A stretch of DNA of 41,315 nucleotides from an uncultured Collinsella sp. GTDB lineage: Bacteria; Actinomycetota; Coriobacteriia; Coriobacteriales; Coriobacteriaceae. How positions within the stretch are numbered: position 1 is the first letter of the stretch; every line of letters begins with the position of its first letter. The position numbers were made by a program, and so were the translations under genes. The notes under the pieces were generated by a model. The model had not been told where the DNA came from. It searched no databases and worked only from the letters and a program-made list of their open reading frames with translations. Shown here piece after piece: positions 15,238 to 22,729 of this stretch. Location: positions 1 through 41,315 of the forward strand of contig UQMW01000013.1 in assembly GCA_900542275.1 (NCBI GenBank), read 5' to 3'.

Positions 15238-16125
15238 CTACCAGCTCAGCAGCTCGTAGCCGTCCTCGGTCACCACGAGCTGTACCTCGCACTGGGCCGA
15301 ATCGCTGCCGTCCTTGGTGCGCACGCACCAGCCGTCGCCCTTGCTGATCTTGATGTCGGGCGCTCCGGCGTTGACCATGGGCTCGATGGTAAAGACCATG
15401 CCCGGCACCATGATGGTGTCCACATCGGGCGCCTCGGTGGTAAAGCCCACAAACGGGTCCTCGTGGAACTCCTTACCGATGCCGTGTCCGCCGTACTCGC
15501 GCACCACGCTAAAGCCGGCGTCCTCGACGGTCTTTTGTACTGCCTCGGCCATAACGGAGAGCGGTAGCCATGGCTTGACGGCTGCCAGACCCGCCTCCAC
15601 GCTGGCACGGGTGACGTCGACCAGGCGCTGGCGCTCGGCCGAGACCTCGCCGATGCAGAACATGCGGCTCGAATCACTAAAGTAACCGTCCAAGATCGTG
15701 GAGCAGTCTACGTTGATGATGTCGCCCTCGTGCAGCACGTCCGTATCGCAGGGAATGCCGTGGCAGACCACATCATTGATCGAGGTGCACACGCTCTTGG
15801 GGTAGCCCTCGTAGTTGAGGTCGGCCGGCGTGCCACCGTGCTCGACGGTGTAGTCGTAGATCATCTGGTCGATCTGGTTGGTGGTCATGCCTGCGGCGAT
15901 ATGCTCGCCCACATAATCGAGCACGCCCACGTTGATGGCTGCCGAGCGCTTGATGCCCTCGATATCGGCGGGAGTCTTGTAGAGCGTGCGAGGCAGAACC
16001 TCCCAGCCTTCTTCCCACAAGCGCTCGAGGCGCTCATCAAAGGCGCTATGGCATTTCTTGTATTTCTTGCCGCTGCCGCACCAGCAAGCGTCGTTGCGGC
16101 CGGGCACGGGTCCTTTGTCATACAT
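15238..16125 (-). CDS. map: Methionine aminopeptidase type I with SEC-C zinc motif
   Basis: Removes the initiator methionine from nascent proteins. The 295-residue protein begins with a SEC-C motif (CWCGSGKKYKKCH, residues 14-26), a zinc-binding tail that in other proteins contacts SecB or the ribosome and in MetAP variants may assist ribosome docking. The catalytic domain has the five metal ligands in order: the two Asp of NVDCSTILDGYFSDSS, His of GGHGIGKEFHEDP, Glu of FTIEPMV and Glu of AQCEVQLVVTEDG. ATG 16125 follows GAAAGGAAG. A second MetAP may exist elsewhere in the genome. Confidence 0.95.
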   Translation of the reverse strand: MYDKGPVPGRNDACWCGSGKKYKKCHSAFDERLERLWEEGWEVLPRTLYKTPADIEGIKRSAAINVGVLDYVGEHIAAGMTTNQIDQMIYDYTVEHGGTPADLNYEGYPKSVCTSINDVVCHGIPCDTDVLHEGDIINVDCSTILDGYFSDSSRMFCIGEVSAERQRLVDVTRASVEAGLAAVKPWLPLSVMAEAVQKTVEDAGFSVVREYGGHGIGKEFHEDPFVGFTTEAPDVDTIMVPGMVFTIEPMVNAGAPDIKISKGDGWCVRTKDGSDSAQCEVQLVVTEDGYELLSW

Positions 16126-16177
16126 GGCTAACTTCCTTTCATTCGCAGCTAGTATAGCCCACCCACGCGGCCATAAA

Positions 16178-16244
16178 AGTTGCGGTGATATAGTTCCGAT
16201 TTAAGCGGTTTAACAGCACAAATAGGAACTATATCACCGCAACT
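16178..16244. repeat. GTTGCGGTGATATA-family hairpin, copy 2
   Basis: Arms 16178-16197 and 16225-16244 are perfect 20-bp inverted repeats around a 27-base loop, with further ATTT/AAAT pairing inside. The outer 15 bases match the element at 7623; the inner stem (GTTCC) does not. Confidence 0.85.
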
Positions 16245-16285
16245 GATGGGGCGGGATGGCGGGCACTAGCTGCTGCGTGGTTTTG

Positions 16286-17068
16286 CTAGTAGCTCACCTG
16301 GCAGGGAATACCGAGGGCGCGCACGCGCGCGGCAATGGCGTCGAGCACCTCGGGCGCTGCTTTGGCAAGGCCGGCGACTGGTGTCTCGCGCGCGACCGTG
16401 TAGATGGTCGCCTCCTGCGGACGAATGCGCTCAAGCGCCGCGAGCCAGGGGGCAACATACTCCTCGCCGGTATTGTCGATGAGCTTGCCCTGATACTCGC
16501 CGGTCAAAAAGATCGTCTGGATAATAACGTGACCGTCAAAGCTTGCGAACGTCTCGATCTGGTGTTCGACGTTGTAGGGGCCAACAGGCTGGTCGAGCAG
16601 CTGGATAAACGCCGGGTCGACGGTATCGAGCTTAAGAATGTTGTCGTCGACCATCATGAGCGCGTCGTGCACCTCGGGGCGGTCGGCGCGTGTGCCGTTG
16701 GAGAGCACGGCGATCTTGGAGTTTGGGGCAAGCTCGTCGCGCAGTGCGACGGCGCCGGCGATGGCCCGTGGAAACTCCGGTGCGGCGGTGGGCTCGCCGT
16801 TGCCTGCGAAGGTGATTACATCGGGGAGCTCGCCCTCGGCTGCCATCTCGCGCAGCTTTGCCTCGAGTGCATCGAGTACCACGGCAGCCGTGTTATACGG
16901 CTCATGGCAGGGGCGCTCGGCGTTGAGGCCGTTCTCGCAGTAGATGCAGTCGAACGTGCAGATTTTGCCGCTGGCCGGCATCATGTTGACGCCGAGCGAG
17001 AGACCAAGGCGACGGCTGCGAACGGGCCCAAAGATGGGGCTGGCATTCAAAAACGTAGACATAGGCAT
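16286..17068 (-). CDS. Radical SAM protein (COG0731-like)
   Basis: 260-residue radical SAM enzyme. The cluster motif C-x3-C-x2-C is CTFDCIYC (Cys37, Cys41, Cys44), preceded by the family signature PVRSRRLGLSLGVNMMP and followed by TFAGNGEPTAAPEFP, the SAM-contacting strand. This resembles the small Fe-S oxidoreductases of the wybutosine-like COG0731 group, whose role in bacteria is unclear. There is no SPASM extension. Two starts are possible, ATG 17068 and ATG 17062, both served by GAGGAG; the first is given. It is divergent from the alpha/beta hydrolase gene. Confidence 0.85.
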   Translation of the reverse strand: MPMSTFLNASPIFGPVRSRRLGLSLGVNMMPASGKICTFDCIYCENGLNAERPCHEPYNTAAVVLDALEAKLREMAAEGELPDVITFAGNGEPTAAPEFPRAIAGAVALRDELAPNSKIAVLSNGTRADRPEVHDALMMVDDNILKLDTVDPAFIQLLDQPVGPYNVEHQIETFASFDGHVIIQTIFLTGEYQGKLIDNTGEEYVAPWLAALERIRPQEATIYTVARETPVAGLAKAAPEVLDAIAARVRALGIPCQVSY

Positions 17069-17287
17069 ATGCTCCTCAAGACAATTGTGCCTAAGCATAG
17101 CATCGGCTCCAAAGCAAGGTGTGGGCTCTTGCTTTACAAGTTTCGTTTTTTCACGTCGCTCATGATGCCGTGCCATGAAAAGCCTCGGGTCGGGTAAAGT
17201 TAATCTGTTAACAAGGTGTAAAGCAATGCGGGTCCATCCAACCGTGCTGACGTGCAACTGGATGAGCATTGATGATGGGGGCACAAC

Positions 17288-18085
17288 ATGGATTTTACGG
17301 TCGAGAATGCGGGCACCACGATTGCCTGTCGCGAATATGCCGACCCGGATGTGTCGCCTGATGCTCCTGCCTTGGTGTGCGTGCACGGCGCTTGTGTCGA
17401 CGGCACATTTTTTGACGGTATCGCTTGTGAGCTCAGTCGCAACTACCGCGTAATTGCCTACGACCGCCGCGGCTGTGGTGGCAGCAGCGATGCGGCAGAC
17501 GGCAGCTATGATCTTGCCGCTCAGGCCGCCGATCTGCAAGCCGTGATCGAACACGTTGGCGCTCCGACAAATGTGCTTGCGCACAGCGCCGGTACGTTGG
17601 TGGCGCTGGAGCTTCTTCGTACCGAACCCCATCTCGTCGCCCGTGCGATTCTGCATGAGCCGGCTGTGTCGGCCGAAGGCGTCGGCATGGGCGCAGCCCC
17701 GGTTTTGCTCGATATGATTGCGGCTGGAAAGGTTTCAAGGGCGCTCCGGCTTTTCTTGGGAGCCCTCGGCGACTTGGACCCCGAGGCTCCTGGAACGACC
17801 GAAGCGGAAGCCAAACATGCCCTGCGCAATGGTCGTTGCTTCATGGCCAATGAATACGGGATTACTATGACCTGCGTTCCCGATTGGGATAGCGTTCGCG
17901 CGTCAAAAACGGTGGCCGCCGTGCTCCTGGGCGAGCTCTCGATTGGCACGCCCCGCGAGGCTGGCACGCGAGCGGCTGCCGATTATCTCGATTGCCCTCT
18001 CGTGACGATCCCGGGCGCGCATAACGGTCTGCGCGATCGCCCGGCAGCGGCTGCCCGGGCTGTCCGTGGCATCCTGGGGCTCTAA
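17288..18085 (+). CDS. Alpha/beta hydrolase
   Basis: 265-residue serine hydrolase of the alpha/beta fold. The oxyanion-loop motif is VCVHGACVDG, the strand-turn is YDRRGCGGSS, the nucleophile elbow is AHSAG (Ser100; the first Gly of GxSxG is Ala, a frequent variant), and the C-terminal catalytic His lies in IPGAHNGLRDRP. The acyl or ester substrate is unknown. The ATG at 17288 follows a GATGGGGG-type site. No operon partner. Confidence 0.88.
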   Translation: MDFTVENAGTTIACREYADPDVSPDAPALVCVHGACVDGTFFDGIACELSRNYRVIAYDRRGCGGSSDAADGSYDLAAQAADLQAVIEHVGAPTNVLAHSAGTLVALELLRTEPHLVARAILHEPAVSAEGVGMGAAPVLLDMIAAGKVSRALRLFLGALGDLDPEAPGTTEAEAKHALRNGRCFMANEYGITMTCVPDWDSVRASKTVAAVLLGELSIGTPREAGTRAAADYLDCPLVTIPGAHNGLRDRPAAAARAVRGILGL

Positions 18086-18296
18086 CACCCGCAATGGCCA
18101 AAGCAGGCTTCACCCGCAAACGTTTCGGCCGTGTTAACAAATGTGCTCAAAACCTCACGTCTGCGACTTCAATCGCGCCGCCTGCCAACTCATAAAAATG
18201 TAACAGCATTCACGTACTTACCTGCATCGACAAGGTGTTACCCTTGTAGCATTTGGAACCCACCGCTACCATGCGAAACTATCGAAAGGGCCCCAT

Positions 18297-20177
18297 ATGC
18301 TCAATAATCACGAGGTCAATCTAACCGACGAGGAGGCTGCCGCTGAGGTCGCCCGTGTCGCGAAGAACTACCCCGTGGTGCGTTTGCTGTCGGCCGATCA
18401 GATTAAGAGCGAGCCTAACTGCTTGCTCGCCGGCGATCGCTGCCCTTGTCTGCGTCAGTCGAGTCTTGAGGCTTTGGCAGACTCCGATGAGGTGTCGGAG
18501 CAACTGCTCAATGATGGCACTGAGTACCGCGCCCGTCTACGCCCTCTGAAGGTCGAGGGCGAGCCTCACGTTTTGCTGATGGTGCGTCCGATTGATGAGC
18601 AAGAGGCCGCGGAAGAGGACCTTGTCTACACCGACGTGCTGACGAGCGTGCGCAATCGCCGATATTACGAGGAAAAGCTTCGTAGCGCCCGCATGCAGGC
18701 CGGTGTGGCCATGATTGACCTTGATGATTTTAGGGTCTTCAACGATACCTGTGGCCGTCATGCCGGCGACCTTGCGCTCGGTGCGGTGGCGACGGCCATA
18801 CGCAGCAGTATTCGTTCGACTGACGAGCTTGTCCGCTATGGCTGCGATAAGTTTGTGGCCGTCATGCCCAATATCCCCTCCGATGATTTCGCCCGTCGCC
18901 TGCGTCACGTATCCGATGCCGTTCATTCCACGGTTATTCCGGGCCATGAGCGTGTTAGCTTGACGGCATGTGTTGGTGGCGTTCGCATTAATGGTGAGAC
19001 GGTCGATGAGGGCGTTGGCCGCGCTGTCCAATTATTGAGCCGCGCTAAGGCAAAAGCCGGTACGGTCATGACCGATACCGATTCCATCGATGCCTTCCAA
19101 AGCGAAAAGCCTTCGGTGCTTATCGTCGATGACTCCGAGATGAACCGAGCTATTCTCAGCGAGATGCTCAAGGACGAGTATTGCATCCTCGAGGCCGATA
19201 GCGGCCGCGCAGCGCTCGACATGGTCGACCGCTATGGCGATGAGTTGTCGCTCGTGCTGCTGGACATTGTCATGCCGGGCATGAACGGCTTTGAGGTGTT
19301 GGGCGATCTGTCGCGCCGGTCGACTATTGACAATCTGCCTGTCATCATGATCTCGAGCGAAGATTCCGACGATGTGGTGCTGCGCGCGTACGAGCTGGGT
19401 GCCTCGGACTATGTCAACCGCCCGTTTGACTCCCGTGTCGTGCGCCGCCGTGTAAGCAACACCATCCGCCTGTACGCCAAACAGCGTCGTCTGACGAGTC
19501 TGCTGTCCCAGCAGTACAACGAGCGCGTAAAGAACAGCCGCATGCTCATCGACATCATGGCCGGCGTCATGGAGCTCCGCAATGGCGAGAGCGGCAGGCA
19601 CGTTACGAACATCGAGAAGCTGACCGAGCTGCTGCTTGGCTGCCTGGTCCACCGTAGCGACAGCATCTCCCTCGACAACGAGGAGCGCTCTACGATTGCC
19701 CTGGCTTCGGCACTGCACGATATCGGCAAGATGTCGATTGACGATGCGATTCTCAACAAGCCCGGGCGCCTCACGTCCGAGGAGTTCGAGATTATGAAGA
19801 CGCATACCACGATCGGCGCCGACATGCTGCATGAGCTGGACCGCCATCACGCCGGCAATGCGCTTATGGAATATGCGTACCAGATTGCGCGTTGGCACCA
19901 CGAGCGCTGGGACGGCAAGGGTTATCCCGACGGCCTTAAGGGCGACGATATCCCCATCGCCGCGCAGGTAGTTTCGGTGGCCGACGTGTACGATGCGCTG
20001 ACGAGCGTCCGCGTGTACAAGGATGCCATCCCGCACGAGGAGGCGATTCAGATGATCCTGGACGGTAAGTGCGGCACCTTTAACCCGCTGCTGCTCGACT
20101 GTCTGCTCGAGGTGCAAGACCGTATTGCCGAAACATTGGCGCGCCCTGCCGAGGTCGTTGCGCTTCCTACGATTTAG
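18297..20177 (+). CDS. Hybrid GGDEF-receiver-HD-GYP signalling protein
   Basis: 626-residue soluble protein: PAS-like N-terminus (about 1-105), GGDEF-type domain (108-260), receiver domain (272-392) and HD-GYP domain (about 410-615). The cyclase signature is degenerate, GCDKF at 182-186 in place of GGDEF, so c-di-GMP synthesis is doubtful. The receiver has the acidic pair Asp278-Asp279, phospho-acceptor Asp323 and Arg375 where Lys is usual. The HD-GYP module looks intact (HDIGK at 474-478; HHERWDGKGYP at 534-544), predicting c-di-GMP hydrolysis gated by phosphorylation. ATG 18297 follows AAAGGG. An Hpt gene follows within 23 bases. Confidence 0.93.
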   Translation: MLNNHEVNLTDEEAAAEVARVAKNYPVVRLLSADQIKSEPNCLLAGDRCPCLRQSSLEALADSDEVSEQLLNDGTEYRARLRPLKVEGEPHVLLMVRPIDEQEAAEEDLVYTDVLTSVRNRRYYEEKLRSARMQAGVAMIDLDDFRVFNDTCGRHAGDLALGAVATAIRSSIRSTDELVRYGCDKFVAVMPNIPSDDFARRLRHVSDAVHSTVIPGHERVSLTACVGGVRINGETVDEGVGRAVQLLSRAKAKAGTVMTDTDSIDAFQSEKPSVLIVDDSEMNRAILSEMLKDEYCILEADSGRAALDMVDRYGDELSLVLLDIVMPGMNGFEVLGDLSRRSTIDNLPVIMISSEDSDDVVLRAYELGASDYVNRPFDSRVVRRRVSNTIRLYAKQRRLTSLLSQQYNERVKNSRMLIDIMAGVMELRNGESGRHVTNIEKLTELLLGCLVHRSDSISLDNEERSTIALASALHDIGKMSIDDAILNKPGRLTSEEFEIMKTHTTIGADMLHELDRHHAGNALMEYAYQIARWHHERWDGKGYPDGLKGDDIPIAAQVVSVADVYDALTSVRVYKDAIPHEEAIQMILDGKCGTFNPLLLDCLLEVQDRIAETLARPAEVVALPTI

Positions 20178-20200
20178 TTTGACCAAAGGAGTTTGAATCC

Positions 20201-20557
20201 ATGATTTCCATGCGTGAAGCGTATGAGAAGATCGGCGCCAATTATGATGACGCTTGCACTCGGCTGATGGGCGAGGAGATGCTTGCCCGTTTTGCCCTCA
20301 AGTTTTTGGATGACGAGAGTATGGACAAGCTGGAGGCTGCCATGGCGGCAGGAGACGCCAAGGAAGCGTTTATGGCGGCGCACACGCTCAAGGGCGTGAG
20401 CCAGAACTTGGGATTCGATAATCTGTTCGAGCCGGCGGTCGTGGTGACCGAAGCGCTGCGCGGTGCCGATACTGTTGACGGCGCTCGTGAGGGAATGCAT
20501 GCGCTGCAGCAGCAATATGCGGCCACAATGTCGGCCTTACGCGAGGCGGCTGAATAA
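20201..20557 (+). CDS. Hpt domain phosphotransfer protein
   Basis: 118-residue four-helix protein with the histidine phosphotransfer motif AAHTLKGVSQNLGF, phospho-acceptor His61. It lies 23 bases after the HD-GYP gene with its own AAGGAG site, so the two form an operon. The natural inference is that it passes phosphate to or from the receiver domain (Asp323) of its neighbour. No histidine kinase is encoded nearby, so the donor is elsewhere. Confidence 0.9.
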   Translation: MISMREAYEKIGANYDDACTRLMGEEMLARFALKFLDDESMDKLEAAMAAGDAKEAFMAAHTLKGVSQNLGFDNLFEPAVVVTEALRGADTVDGAREGMHALQQQYAATMSALREAAE

Positions 20558-20583
20558 GAGCTTACGTGCATTGTGATGACTAT

Positions 20584-20647
20584 GAGCGTGGATAATCTCC
20601 CGTTTTAGGCCCGGTGGCGGTCTCAAAGTGGGAGATTATCCACGCTC
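20584..20647. repeat. 18-bp perfect inverted repeat after the Hpt gene
   Basis: GAGCGTGGATAATCTCCC (20584-20601) pairs perfectly with 20630-20647 around a 28-base loop that has partial self-complementarity. It lacks a following U-tract. It may end the signalling operon or be another palindromic element. Confidence 0.8.
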
Positions 20648-20762
20648 GTTCGGTAAGTGTCCAAAAATTCACTCTCGCGCACTGGCGGGGCTTTCCGCAT
20701 GCAATCCATATCGTTGTTCGATAAACTATTCGGATAACGATAGATTCGATGAGGGTGAGTGT

Positions 20763-21323
20763 ATGTCCAACAGCGTTCAGCGTATGGCCAAGGCGGGCGA
20801 GACTGTAAGGAAGCTTGGCTTTTGCATGGCGGTCGTTTTTGCGGGAATGCTCGTCGCTTTTGCCGCGTTGGTTGTTTACGTGATCTGGTATGCGGTTGCA
20901 AACGTTGTTTCTGTCGATTCTTTCGGTGTCGTGACGCTTCTCGATGGCGGGAGCATCGTTATCCCAAGCGGGCTGTGCCTGGCACTCGTCGTGAGTGTTT
21001 CGCTTGTCGTTTTGTGCGGAATCAGCCGTGACATTTCGCGGGGCGTATCGCCCTTTACCAGGGCGCATGTGCGGCTTATCCGTGTTCTCGCGCTTGCCTT
21101 TGCTGTTAACGCCGCGGTTTCGCTTGTTGGTGCCTATGGATCGGTCAATCTTACCATTGGTGGGCTGGAGCTTTGCGTCGTGCCTCATTCCTTCGTTATC
21201 GCGATTTGCCAGGGCGTTGCCTTTGACGCGGGGTCGCTTATCGGCGCGGCCGTCTGTTTGTTTGTCTCGGTGATCTGGAGCTATGCCTCGCTGCTCCAGG
21301 AGCAGTCTGACGAGCTTGTGTAG
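20763..21323 (+). CDS. DUF2975-type membrane protein
   Basis: 186 residues with four hydrophobic segments (about 20-43, 65-83, 103-122, 148-172), matching the DUF2975 pattern of small four-helix membrane proteins. It starts MSNSVQRMAKAGETVRKLG and has ISRGVSPFTRAHVRLIRVLA between helices 2 and 3. These proteins are nearly always followed by a small XRE regulator, as here (8 bases between stop and next start). Such pairs are thought to sense membrane or envelope state, but the mechanism is not established. The start is the ATG at 20763 with a GAGGGTGAG site. Confidence 0.8.
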   Translation: MSNSVQRMAKAGETVRKLGFCMAVVFAGMLVAFAALVVYVIWYAVANVVSVDSFGVVTLLDGGSIVIPSGLCLALVVSVSLVVLCGISRDISRGVSPFTRAHVRLIRVLALAFAVNAAVSLVGAYGSVNLTIGGLELCVVPHSFVIAICQGVAFDAGSLIGAAVCLFVSVIWSYASLLQEQSDELV

Positions 21324-21331
21324 GAGGAAAC

Positions 21332-21661
21332 ATGAGCTATCTCATCATCGAGCTTGAGACGCAGCTGCTTAAGACCGGAAAGACCAGCTCTGATCTGATT
21401 CGTGCCACGGGGCATACTCCGGCTAATATTTCTAAGCTAAGAAACGGAAAAATTAAAGCTATTCGTCTTAAGACGCTTCTTGAAATCTGTGATGAGCTTG
21501 ATTGTCAACCGGGAGATATTATTCAACGCGTGAGCGAGAAAGAGCTCGAGGAACTTATTGTCGAGCGCGCGAAGAATGCCGTGAGGCAGATGCGGGATGG
21601 CAGAGGCAATGAGGCGTCGCTTCCGACATCGGTCTTCGCTGTCGATTTGAGCGACGAGTAG
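21332..21661 (+). CDS. Small XRE-type HTH regulator
   Basis: 109 residues. The Cro/CI-like helix-turn-helix spans about residues 17-62 (SDLIRATGHTPANISKLRNG, then LKTLLEICDELDCQPGDII), the YozG-like class that commonly partners DUF2975 proteins; a charged C-terminus of about 40 residues (EKELEELIVERAKNAVRQMR) is longer than usual. The start has a TAGGAGGAAAC site. A terminator follows. It lies immediately upstream of the RiPP locus but is separated from it by that terminator and a new promoter; a regulatory link is possible, not shown. Confidence 0.85.
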   Translation: MSYLIIELETQLLKTGKTSSDLIRATGHTPANISKLRNGKIKAIRLKTLLEICDELDCQPGDIIQRVSEKELEELIVERAKNAVRQMRDGRGNEASLPTSVFAVDLSDE

Positions 21662-21699
21662 CATAAAGCGAACAACTATAACGAAATATCAGTGTAACG

Positions 21700-21729
21700 G
21701 AACCCGTGTCTAACACGGGTTCTTTGTTT
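21700..21729 (+). terminator. Rho-independent terminator before the RiPP locus
   Basis: GAACCCGTG (21700-21708) pairs perfectly with CACGGGTTC (21714-21722) around TCTAA, followed by TTTGTTTA. It separates the DUF2975/XRE pair from the peptide gene. Confidence 0.92.
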
Positions 21730-21739
21730 ATTAATTATC

Positions 21740-21768
21740 TTGACAAATATAAGTTATCGGCAAAGAAT
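21740..21768 (+). promoter_or_regulatory. Promoter of the RiPP precursor gene
   Basis: A consensus TTGACA (21740-21745) and AAGAAT (21763-21768, 4/6 to TATAAT) are 17 bases apart in an AT-rich stretch, about 38 bases before the peptide start. It is among the best promoter matches in the window. Confidence 0.7.
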
Positions 21769-21806
21769 AACATCAAGAACGAACGATAAGAGAAAGGAGG
21801 AACGAT

Positions 21807-21935
21807 ATGAGCTGGATTGTAAAGCCGAGTCATGTGGACCCCGGTGGTGGGTGCAACGGTTACTGCAAGGCATTCTGTGGAGCACGCACTTGCGTCAATA
21901 ACTGCAGCAAAAACTTCTGTTTAGTTAATCTCTAG
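21807..21935 (+). CDS. Cysteine-rich RiPP precursor peptide, 42 residues
   Basis: Small gene with a strong GAAAGGAGG site 6 bases before its ATG. The 42-residue product starts MSWIVKPSHVDPGGG and carries six cysteines at 16, 20, 24, 29, 33 and 38, i.e. C-x3-C-x3-C-x4-C-x3-C-x4-C, and ends LVNL. The first 15 residues lack Cys and could be a short leader, with Gly13-15 a possible cleavage site; the Cys-rich rest would be the core. A radical SAM/SPASM enzyme 2.4 kb downstream on the same strand makes Cys-derived thioether (sactipeptide or ranthipeptide) bridges the likely modification. It resembles SCIFF and other Cys-rich radical SAM substrates in size and Cys count, but I recognise no exact family. 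Confidence 0.85.
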   Translation: MSWIVKPSHVDPGGGCNGYCKAFCGARTCVNNCSKNFCLVNL

Positions 21936-21943
21936 CAGTTGCG

Positions 21944-21982
21944 GCTGCTGCCAGGCGACAGTCTGGCAGCAGCGGTTTTGTT
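21944..21982 (+). terminator. Terminator or attenuator after the precursor gene
   Basis: A perfect 11-bp stem, GCTGCTGCCAG (21944-21954) with CTGGCAGCAGC (21963-21973), 8-base loop, followed by GGTTTTGTT. It sits between the peptide and its transport and maturation genes, a common way to make more precursor than enzyme by partial read-through. Confidence 0.85.
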
Positions 21983-22003
21983 ATCAAGCAGAACGGGAGG
22001 CCA

Positions 22004-22729
22004 ATGAGCGCATCAACGATAAAGCTATCAAAGGTGTCAAAGCGCTATGGAAAACGGCGTGTGTTGCATGACGTTTCCTTCGAGGTGGGTCAGTCTGAGC
22101 TTTGCGCCCTTGTTGGTGCAAACGGGGCGGGTAAAAGCACGCTTATTAAAATAGTGCTGGGCCTCTGTGGGCCATCGTCGGGGAGTGTGGAGCTCTTTGG
22201 AGGCAAGTCGAAAAAAGAGCTGAGTCTGATGCGGACGCGTGTCGGCTATGTGCCAGATTCCAGCGGAGCATACCAATCCCTCAGTGCGGCTGAGAATCTT
22301 CGGATCCGATGTGCGGAATGGGGGCTCGATGAGAAACGTGAGGTTCCTCGCGTTTTGAGCCTTGTCGGGCTGGACGTCGATGAGAAAAAGAGCGTGGGCA
22401 GTTTTTCTCTGGGAATGAAACGGCGGCTGGATATAGCCACGGCTTTGTTGGGCGATACCGACGTACTAATTTTCGATGAGCCGGCAAATGGATTGGATCC
22501 GTTGGGCATCGAGAGTATATGGGCCCTTATCGGTCGATTGAATCAAGAACAGGGCAAAACCATGCTTATTTCTAGCCACGACTTGGATGAGCTGGCATCG
22601 GTTGCAACATGCTGCCTGTTTCTTCATGACGGCGAACTGCTGAAAAAGGAATCGATGGACATCATAAGGGATGAGGCGTCGTCCTTAAAAGAGTATTACA
22701 GGCGCTTGATGAAGGCGGTCTCGCTATGA
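22004..22729 (+). CDS. ABC transporter ATP-binding protein (LanF/BcrA-like)
   Basis: 241-residue ATPase. Walker A is GANGAGKST (38-46), the signature is FSLGMKRRLD (134-143), Walker B is VLIFDEPANGLDP (154-166), and the H-loop is ISSHDLDELA. The LGMKRRLDIA signature and length are those of BcrA/LanF-type ATPases, which couple to separate ABC-2 permeases for drug or lantibiotic immunity. The ATG at 22004 follows CGGGAGG. Its end overlaps the next permease start by 4 bases, so it is part of a polycistron. Inferred role: energising removal of the mature peptide from the producer membrane. Confidence 0.92.
   Translation: MSASTIKLSKVSKRYGKRRVLHDVSFEVGQSELCALVGANGAGKSTLIKIVLGLCGPSSGSVELFGGKSKKELSLMRTRVGYVPDSSGAYQSLSAAENLRIRCAEWGLDEKREVPRVLSLVGLDVDEKKSVGSFSLGMKRRLDIATALLGDTDVLIFDEPANGLDPLGIESIWALIGRLNQEQGKTMLISSHDLDELASVATCCLFLHDGELLKKESMDIIRDEASSLKEYYRRLMKAVSL

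Noticed and set aside
17236..17265. CATCCA..TGGATG inverted repeat before the alpha/beta hydrolase gene
   Set aside because: Only 6 bp of perfect outer pairing; could be chance, so not listed as an operator.
21807..21935. Assigning the peptide to the SCIFF family proper
   Set aside because: Cys count and length are similar, but SCIFF peptides have a different conserved core and their loci normally lack the LanFEG-like trio; I left the family open.
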